Origin: an uncultured Clostridia bacterium
GTDB taxonomy: Bacteria > Bacillota > Clostridia > Oscillospirales > Acutalibacteraceae
Direction of reading: 5' to 3'
Assembly (NCBI GenBank): GCA_946183365.1
Contig: CAMHAH010000005.1
Location: forward strand, 109,952-173,951
DNA length: 64,000 nt
The translations under genes were made by a program, and so were the position numbers. The notes below the pieces were generated by a model. It had not been told where the DNA came from, ran no database searches, and worked only from the letters and a program-made list of their open reading frames with translations. Shown here piece by piece: positions 59,011 to 64,000 of the stretch (the first letter of the stretch is position 1; the number at the start of each line of letters is the position of its first letter).

Positions 59011-60387
59011 ATGATAATTGAATATGTCGGAGTAAAAGAGATAAACGGCTCTCTCGTAGTAATGGACGGAGTAAAAGGCGTATCATATGAAGAGATCGTC
59101 GACATTCGCCTTGATAACGGCACAGTCCGTCAAGGGCGAGTTGTACAGATCGAGGGTGAACGCGTAGTTATCCAGGTATTTGAAGGTACAAGAGATATCA
59201 GCCTTGATAACACAAGCACAAGGCTGACGGGTCATCCTATGGAAATGCCTCTCTCACCTGAGATAGTAGGAAGGATACTTGACGGCGCGGGCAGACCGAT
59301 AGACGGGCTCGGGGATATCTATCCCGTCACAAAAAGGAATATCAACGGTACCGCTATAAACCCCGTATCGCGTATCTATCCGAGAAACTATATCAACACC
59401 GGTATATCGAGCATAGACACGCTCTCTACCCTTATCAGAGGTCAGAAGCTGCCTATCTTCTCTGGCTCGGGTATGAAGCACAATGAGCTCGCGGTTCAGA
59501 TAGTAAGACAGGCTCAGATACAGGGCGCCGATGAACATAATTTCGGTATCGTCTTTGCCGCAATGGGCGTTAAGAACGACGTTGCCGATTATTTCAGAAA
59601 GAGCTTTGAAGAAGCGGGCGTTATGCAAAGGGTCGTAATGTTTTTGAACCTCTCGAACGATCCTATCATAGAGCGTACACTCACTCCGCGATGCGCTCTA
59701 ACGACAGCTGAATACCTCGCCTTTGAGCTGAATATGCATATCCTTGTCATCATGACGGATATGACTTCATACGCCGAGGCTCTGCGTGAGTTCTCTTCAT
59801 CAAAGGGTGAGATACCCGGACGAAAGGGTTATCCCGGTTATCTGTACAGCGACCTTGCGTCGATGTATGAGAGAGCGGGTATGATAAAGGGCTCTGAGGG
59901 TTCTGTAACACAGATACCGATACTCACCATGCCAAACGACGATATCACTCACCCGGTACCCGACCTTACAGGCTACATCACAGAGGGCCAGATTGTTCTT
60001 GACCGAGGATTGCAGGCTCAGGGTATATACCCGCCCGTAAACGTCCTGCCGTCACTCTCGCGACTTATGAAGGACGGTATCGGCGAGGGATTTACAAGAG
60101 CAGATCACTCTGATCTTGCCAATCAGCTTTTCGCAAGCTACGCTAAGGTTATCGACGCGCGTTCTCTCGCTTCTGTAATCGGTGAAGAGGAATTATCAGA
60201 TACCGATAAGAAGTATATCGAATTTGGCAGGATGTTTGAAGGCTCATTCGTCAATCAGGGCTTTGAAGAGAACCGCAGTATAGATCAGAGCTTGGATCTC
60301 GGCTGGAAGCTTCTCTCTACCCTGCCCCGCTCTGAGCTCGACAGAATTGATGACGAACTGCTCGATAAATACTATCAGGGCGACTGA
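59011..60387 (+). CDS. atpB: V/A-type ATPase subunit B (operon 2)
   Basis: 458-residue non-catalytic head subunit. Blocks are [41 protein letters not shown] and [22 protein letters not shown]. The P-loop is absent, as expected. TGAGGGGGGC precedes the ATG. It stands 14 bases after atpA and 38 before atpD. Confidence 0.97.
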   Translation: MIIEYVGVKEINGSLVVMDGVKGVSYEEIVDIRLDNGTVRQGRVVQIEGERVVIQVFEGTRDISLDNTSTRLTGHPMEMPLSPEIVGRILDGAGRPIDGLGDIYPVTKRNINGTAINPVSRIYPRNYINTGISSIDTLSTLIRGQKLPIFSGSGMKHNELAVQIVRQAQIQGADEHNFGIVFAAMGVKNDVADYFRKSFEEAGVMQRVVMFLNLSNDPIIERTLTPRCALTTAEYLAFELNMHILVIMTDMTSYAEALREFSSSKGEIPGRKGYPGYLYSDLASMYERAGMIKGSEGSVTQIPILTMPNDDITHPVPDLTGYITEGQIVLDRGLQAQGIYPPVNVLPSLSRLMKDGIGEGFTRADHSDLANQLFASYAKVIDARSLASVIGEEELSDTDKKYIEFGRMFEGSFVNQGFEENRSIDQSLDLGWKLLSTLPRSELDRIDDELLDKYYQGD

Positions 60388-60425
60388 ACATAATTTATAT
60401 ATCTAATTACAAGTGAGGTGATATC

Positions 60426-61046
60426 ATGGCGCAGCAGGCGGTGCCTACTAAAGGCAATCTTATGGCGGCTAAAAAATCGCTGGCTCTCGCAAGGGTCGGT
60501 TATGAGCTGCTCGACAAAAAACGAAATATCCTGATACGCGAGATGATGTCGCTTATCGACAGGGCTTCTGAGATACAGGGCACCATTGACGGAGCTTTCT
60601 CAGACGCGTACAAGGCGCTTGAAAAGGCTAATATAACTCTCGGCTTCTGCAACGAGCTGTCAAAGACTATCCCGTTCGATACAAGCGTTAGTATGGACTC
60701 TCGCTCTATTATGGGCGTTGAGATACCGATGCTCAGCATAGAGAAGCCCGAAGAGAATGAGCTCCATTACGGCTTGAGCGGTACTAACGCACGTTTTGAC
60801 GAGGCTGTCGCTCTGTTCATGCAGGCAAAGTACCTGACAGTGGAGCTCGCGGAGATAGAGAACAGCGTTTTCAGATTGGCTGTAGCGATAAAGCAGACCC
60901 AGAAGCGCGCGAACGCTCTGAAAAACATTATGATACCTAAGTTTGAGGCTGATGTCAAATTCATCACAGACGCCCTTGACGAAAAGGACAGAGAGGAATT
61001 CTCTCGTCTTAAGGTAATAAAGAAACAAAAAGCTAATAAAGCATAG
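60426..61046 (+). CDS. atpD: V/A-type ATPase subunit D (operon 2)
   Basis: Central shaft subunit, 206 residues, with TKGNLMAAKKSLALARVGYELLDKKR at the start and the TQKRANALKNIMIPK motif near residue 165, the counterpart of TRRRVNALEHVMIPE in operon 1. The C-terminal helix is basic (KKQKANKA). GTGAGGTGATATC precedes the ATG. It is the last gene of the run, with a terminator directly after the stop. Confidence 0.97.
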   Translation: MAQQAVPTKGNLMAAKKSLALARVGYELLDKKRNILIREMMSLIDRASEIQGTIDGAFSDAYKALEKANITLGFCNELSKTIPFDTSVSMDSRSIMGVEIPMLSIEKPEENELHYGLSGTNARFDEAVALFMQAKYLTVELAEIENSVFRLAVAIKQTQKRANALKNIMIPKFEADVKFITDALDEKDREEFSRLKVIKKQKANKA

Positions 61047-61048
61047 AA

Positions 61049-61081
61049 AAAGACGGAACAGAAATTATCTGCTCCGTCTTT
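61049..61081 (+). terminator. Bidirectional terminator after V-ATPase operon 2
   Basis: AAAGACGGA/TCCGTCTTT with an inner CAGA/TCTG stem. It lies between convergent genes atpD and the dockerin gene and has T-rich sequence on both sides. Confidence 0.85.
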
Positions 61082-61084
61082 CTG

Positions 61085-61978
61085 TTATCCTTCTATAGCT
61101 GAATAATCAATATATACTATACAGGGCTCTGAGATATTGCCGTTGCTGTCCATAGCGGTGATGATAAGATCATAGCCGAAGCGTACCGGTACATTCGGCA
61201 AGTCAAAAGTATTCTCATTCACATAACCGCTCGAATAATTATAATCAGTGTCGTCTACGCTTATACAGTACTTGTACGGCGCCGATCCGCCTATAGCGCT
61301 TACGGTGATCTTGCTTTGCTGATACAAAGAGTTAAAGTAATAATTATTGATAACAGGCTTATCGAGAGAGTAAGGCTCAGTGACCGTCATATAAATATCA
61401 TACGATGAACTGCTGTAAACCGTGACGTTCAGCTTATCAAAGCTTTGTACAGTTATATGATAATAACCGGGATCGTCAAACGTAAAGGTGAACTGATTAT
61501 TTGTTGATCTCTCATCAAACACGGTCTCGTGCGTATCAGCGTCGGTAATACATAAGCGGTAGCCTGTGATCTGTGTTCCGCTCACCGCCTCGGCGGTGAA
61601 GGTCACGGGAACTCCCGTCATAGCCTTATCGGGACTGTATGAAGCATAGAAATTGGTTATCCTGTTCTCTTCGGTAAATATACCGCCGCAATAATCGGGA
61701 ACGCCTATCAAAGTCGCCTTTCTCTGGATAAAGGTCGCGTCTATTATAGAGATATTACCGTCTCTGTCATAATCCGCGGCTTCTTTTTGGATATTATCAA
61801 AGTCGGCGATCTTAGTGTCGAACCTCTGTATATGGGTCGCGTCAACAATCGTCACATCTTCGTCGCCGTCAACGTCGCCATACATATGATGAGGATACCG
61901 GATAGCGGCGCTCGCCGTGATCAGCGTGAGCGACAGCACTATCGCTGAGATAATAAACAAACTGATAATTCTTTTCAT
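61085..61978 (-). CDS. Secreted dockerin-domain protein
   Basis: The ATG at 61978, after GGAGGAAATC, is chosen; it gives 297 residues starting MKRIISLFIISAIVLSLTLITASAA-type signal peptide (cleavage near residue 24). A type I dockerin (about 31-90) follows, with two calcium-loop repeats, GDVDGDEDVTIVDATHIQR and DYDRDGNISIIDATFIQR. The remaining 200 residues are beta-rich Ig/PKD-like segments (VTFTAEAVSGTQITGYRLCI) without an enzyme motif. It probably docks onto a cohesin. It is third in the ECF operon, 28 bases after the sensor gene. Confidence 0.88.
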   Translation of the reverse strand: MKRIISLFIISAIVLSLTLITASAAIRYPHHMYGDVDGDEDVTIVDATHIQRFDTKIADFDNIQKEAADYDRDGNISIIDATFIQRKATLIGVPDYCGGIFTEENRITNFYASYSPDKAMTGVPVTFTAEAVSGTQITGYRLCITDADTHETVFDERSTNNQFTFTFDDPGYYHITVQSFDKLNVTVYSSSSYDIYMTVTEPYSLDKPVINNYYFNSLYQQSKITVSAIGGSAPYKYCISVDDTDYNYSSGYVNENTFDLPNVPVRFGYDLIITAMDSNGNISEPCIVYIDYSAIEG

Positions 61979-62006
61979 TTTGATTTCCTCCTGAAAACAT
62001 TTATTG

Positions 62007-63191
62007 TTATTCACTGTTAAAATACATCTGTTCACCGTAGATGAATCCGTCATTTACGTGATAATATGTATCGTAGAACTCATAGTAGTACAGACCCGGT
62101 TCAGGCAAGATACCGTGATCTTTCGGAGTATAAGTAAGATAATAATTTCTGCCGATCAATGTAGCGTCTGCTATATGCTCATCGGAGAACAGATCGGGGT
62201 CGCCGAGGACATTTCCGTCGGCGTCAAGTATTTTACAATATACTTTTTTGCGTGTGGAATACGCAAAGCAGGTGTCCTTGTATTCTATCGGCTTAGGCGG
62301 ATCCGGGGTATATTCCGGCATCGGGGGTATTTCATAGGGCATATAATCTATACTAAAATATTTGGTACCGCCTGTCACACGACGCTTATGACAATCGGCA
62401 TAAAACTCATAGTAGTAATAGCCTGAGCACGGCAGTACATCATGCAGACCGGGGACATATGTCACGTAGACCTTATTGGTGCCGGGCATTTCTCGCATGA
62501 CGGCAAGGTGCTGCTCACTGAACGGATCGCTGTCACCGTAGACCGTTTCTCTGTCAAGGCTCATTAGCTTGCAATACATCTTGACGTTATTCGGATAATA
62601 AAGCTTATACTCGTAAAAATCACAGTAATAGGATTCGGGATTGTATTCAAGCCACGGATACGGAGGGGCAGTTGCGGGTTCTGTAGGAGCGAGGGTCTGA
62701 TCATCGGGTGCTGCCGTATCGGTATGAACTTCAGCCGGTTCGTAATTCGCGATAAGCTCAGCAGCAGTCGGAGGTTCGGTTACAGGTGACGTCGCGTCGG
62801 TGGAGTTGTTTATACTTTCGGAGGGTGTTTCAGTATTCTGTGATATCTCATTAGTTTCGCTATTATTCTCTGACGAAGTATATTTACTAAGGAACTTTAT
62901 GATATCTTCCTTAGAATATGAGCCACTGAACATCCCGCTTATCACATTTCCGAGAGTTATTTCATTTTCATCGGAAGTCTTGGATATCGGAACACGGTTA
63001 TTCATTACGACAAGAAGGGTAGCTCCGACAATAAGAGCGAGAGAAAGGCAAATGACAGCCGCCAAAACACGGGGCATTCTGTAGAAAGGAACAGGAGATT
63101 TTTTGAGAGAGGATGGAACACTCAGGGCTTTTTTAAGCGCTTCGTCACTGACTGAAATATTTTTGATGCTGTCACAGTTTAGCTCTTTCAT
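62007..63191 (-). CDS. One-pass membrane protein with two extracellular repeats; putative anti-sigma factor/sensor
   Basis: 394 residues. A short cytoplasmic N-terminus (about 40 residues, SDEALKKALSVPSSLKK) is followed by a membrane helix (about 42-64) and a Ser/Thr/Pro/Glu-rich stalk. Two repeats of about 85 residues come next, aligning as KMYCKLMSLD...YGDSDPFSEQH...YYYEFY and KVYCKILDAD...GDPDLFSDEH...YYYEFY. The domain is not one I recognise; its aromatic richness suggests carbohydrate or wall binding. It overlaps the ECF sigma gene by four bases, the place of an anti-sigma factor, but no classical anti-sigma fold is visible. Confidence 0.72.
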   Translation of the reverse strand: MKELNCDSIKNISVSDEALKKALSVPSSLKKSPVPFYRMPRVLAAVICLSLALIVGATLLVVMNNRVPISKTSDENEITLGNVISGMFSGSYSKEDIIKFLSKYTSSENNSETNEISQNTETPSESINNSTDATSPVTEPPTAAELIANYEPAEVHTDTAAPDDQTLAPTEPATAPPYPWLEYNPESYYCDFYEYKLYYPNNVKMYCKLMSLDRETVYGDSDPFSEQHLAVMREMPGTNKVYVTYVPGLHDVLPCSGYYYYEFYADCHKRRVTGGTKYFSIDYMPYEIPPMPEYTPDPPKPIEYKDTCFAYSTRKKVYCKILDADGNVLGDPDLFSDEHIADATLIGRNYYLTYTPKDHGILPEPGLYYYEFYDTYYHVNDGFIYGEQMYFNSE

Positions 63192-63676
63192 TCGCCTACA
63201 CCTCCCCCGTAGATCATTTTCAGCTTTTCACGGCCGCGTCTGAGCATAGTCCTGACGGTATTATGGTTTTTGCCGAGTATCTTCGCAATCTGCTCAGACG
63301 TATAACGCTCACCGTAATAAAGATAAAGCACCTCACGATACTTGGGCTCGAGCTTCATCAGCGCCCATGATATATCAAGCTCATCAGAGCTCAGCGGAAG
63401 GGGTATATCATGTATCTCATCTAAAGACAGATGCCTTCGGTTAGCTCTGAAAAATTGATTGCATTCATTGATAGCGACCTTTAGCAGCCACGCCTTCAGA
63501 TGTTCTTCGGATTTAAAAACAGGGGCTTTTGTATACAGCTTTATGAAAGTGTTTTGCATACAGTCTTCAGCGTCGGCAAGGCTGCGTAATCTTACTATGC
63601 AGACGCTCTGGACCGTTTGGGCATACTTACGCACAGCCTCATCATATAAGAGCCCTGCGTAAAGTTTGTCAGCCAT
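63188..63676 (-). CDS. ECF-type RNA polymerase sigma factor
   Basis: Extracytoplasmic-function sigma factor, 162 residues from the ATG at 63676 (GGGGG six bases upstream; the track begins at a TTG). Region 2 contains LRSLADAEDCMQNTFIKLY and region 4 has YGERYTSEQIAKILGKNHNTVRTMLRRGREKL. Between them is the usual short linker. The downstream membrane protein overlaps it, suggesting a sigma/anti-sigma pair. A TGAAAC-type promoter lies upstream, suggesting autoregulation. Confidence 0.93.
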   Translation of the reverse strand: MADKLYAGLLYDEAVRKYAQTVQSVCIVRLRSLADAEDCMQNTFIKLYTKAPVFKSEEHLKAWLLKVAINECNQFFRANRRHLSLDEIHDIPLPLSSDELDISWALMKLEPKYREVLYLYYGERYTSEQIAKILGKNHNTVRTMLRRGREKLKMIYGGGVGE

Positions 63677-63700
63677 AATCAACCCCCTCTATTAATAATA

Positions 63701-63725
63701 TACATCAAAGCGCCTTTTTGTTTCA
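63701..63725 (-). promoter_or_regulatory. Candidate ECF-type promoter of the ECF operon
   Basis: TGAAAC (63720-63725), 15 bases, TGTA (63701-63704) on the minus strand resembles the ECF pattern TGAAAC-N16-CGTA. It lies 24 bases before the ATG. No sigma-A promoter is seen in this gap. Confidence 0.5.
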
Positions 63726-63760
63726 CTGAAAGACAAAAAGTTCTCATAAATAACAAAAAG

Positions 63761-63781
63761 CCCCGTTAACTGACAACGAGA
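63761..63781 (-). terminator. Terminator ending the unit upstream of the ECF operon
   Basis: CTCGTT-GTCAGTT-AACGGG, then GCTTTTTG on the minus strand. It implies a transcript coming in from beyond the window edge. Confidence 0.65.
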
Positions 63782-64000
63782 CTTCAATCTGAATATTAAC
63801 CATTTAAACCTTCTTAAAGAGTAAGCAGTAATACTAATGGTTGTAGAAACGGTCAATGACCATCCACGCGTAGGGGCGTTGTAATCCCTATCTGCGGTTT
63901 GATATCCCGACATGCAACGGATGACCAGTGGTCATCACTACATCTGATGGCTCACATAATAGTAAAGCGAAGTTACCACAAGGTAGCTTCGCCTGTAATT
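63782..64000 (-). ncRNA. Candidate structured non-coding RNA (cut by window edge)
   Basis: No convincing ORF is present. On the minus strand three hairpins occur in sequence: GCGAAG...CTTCGC with inner TACC/GGTA (near 63973-63995), GATGACC-ACT-GGTCATC (near 63920-63936) and GGTC-ATT-GACC (near 63852-63862). All precede a terminator. The GC-richer, hairpin-dense sequence differs from the AT-rich spacers elsewhere. I do not recognise the family. raiA-type or another large Clostridia RNA are options to test. Confidence 0.4.

Noticed and set aside
63692-63913. 73-residue minus-strand ORF upstream of the ECF gene
   Set aside because: It crosses the terminator and ECF promoter, has no ribosome site and odd composition. 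The region reads better as non-coding.

Overview
This window looks like chromosomal DNA of an anaerobic, endospore-lineage Clostridia bacterium. It most resembles Ruminococcaceae/Oscillospirales (Ruminococcus-like); I do not assign a species. The grounds are an IspH fused to S1 repeats, sporulation loci (spoIIGA-sigE, a complete spoIIIA operon, a YlmC/YmxH gene), a type I dockerin protein, an intracellular type I pullulanase, Firmicutes-type DnaD and DnaC/DnaI replication proteins, and strong GGAGG-type ribosome sites. Nearly all of the window is compact core genome. I see no insertion sequence, prophage or CRISPR array.

Layout. 0-3 kb: EF-Ts (cut by the window edge), ribosomal protein S2 with a possible structured leader, a SleB-like cell wall hydrolase and a YlmC/YmxH protein. 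3-12 kb (minus): a nine-gene V/A-type ATPase operon in the same order as the Enterococcus Na+-ATPase (ntp) operon, with a complete Na+-ligand signature in the c subunit. 12-14 kb: spoIIGA-sigE behind a promoter with the unusually long spacing known for spoIIG. 14-23 kb (minus): a lipoprotein, a MORN protein, pfkA, dnaE, xseA, a TsaD-like protein and nusB. 23-25 kb: pullulanase. 25-30 kb (minus): spoIIIAA-AH. 30-39 kb (minus): ligA, an HD protein and a YwlG-like protein, then ispH-S1, plsC, cmk, a flavoprotein and an RpiR regulator. 39-43 kb: a phosphatase, an XRE regulator, a zinc-ribbon/PASTA pseudokinase and an sdpRI-like pair. 43-46 kb: tRNA-Pro and tRNA-Gln beside a 174-bp tandem duplication, then helicase-loader genes. 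46-51 kb: tRNA-Gly, TSCPD and YdcF-like proteins, prfB, a RING-like membrane protein and galU. 51-61 kb (plus): an ACT protein, a PFL/UPF0210 protein and a second nine-gene V/A-ATPase operon with a different gene order and a different c subunit. 61-64 kb (minus): an ECF sigma factor, a one-pass membrane protein with two extracellular repeats and a secreted dockerin protein, with a possible structured RNA running off the window end.

How it fits together. The two rotary ATPases probably handle different ions: Na+ ligands are complete in one c subunit and absent in the other. The sporulation genes cover the mother-cell sigma-E switch and one of its main targets, spoIIIA. The ECF/sensor/dockerin operon resembles in logic the sigma/anti-sigma sensing used by cellulosome bacteria, but with an ECF sigma factor and an unrecognised sensor domain.

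Most ORF-track lines on the opposite strand are shadows and were left out. Several starts were moved to internal codons that have a good ribosome site.
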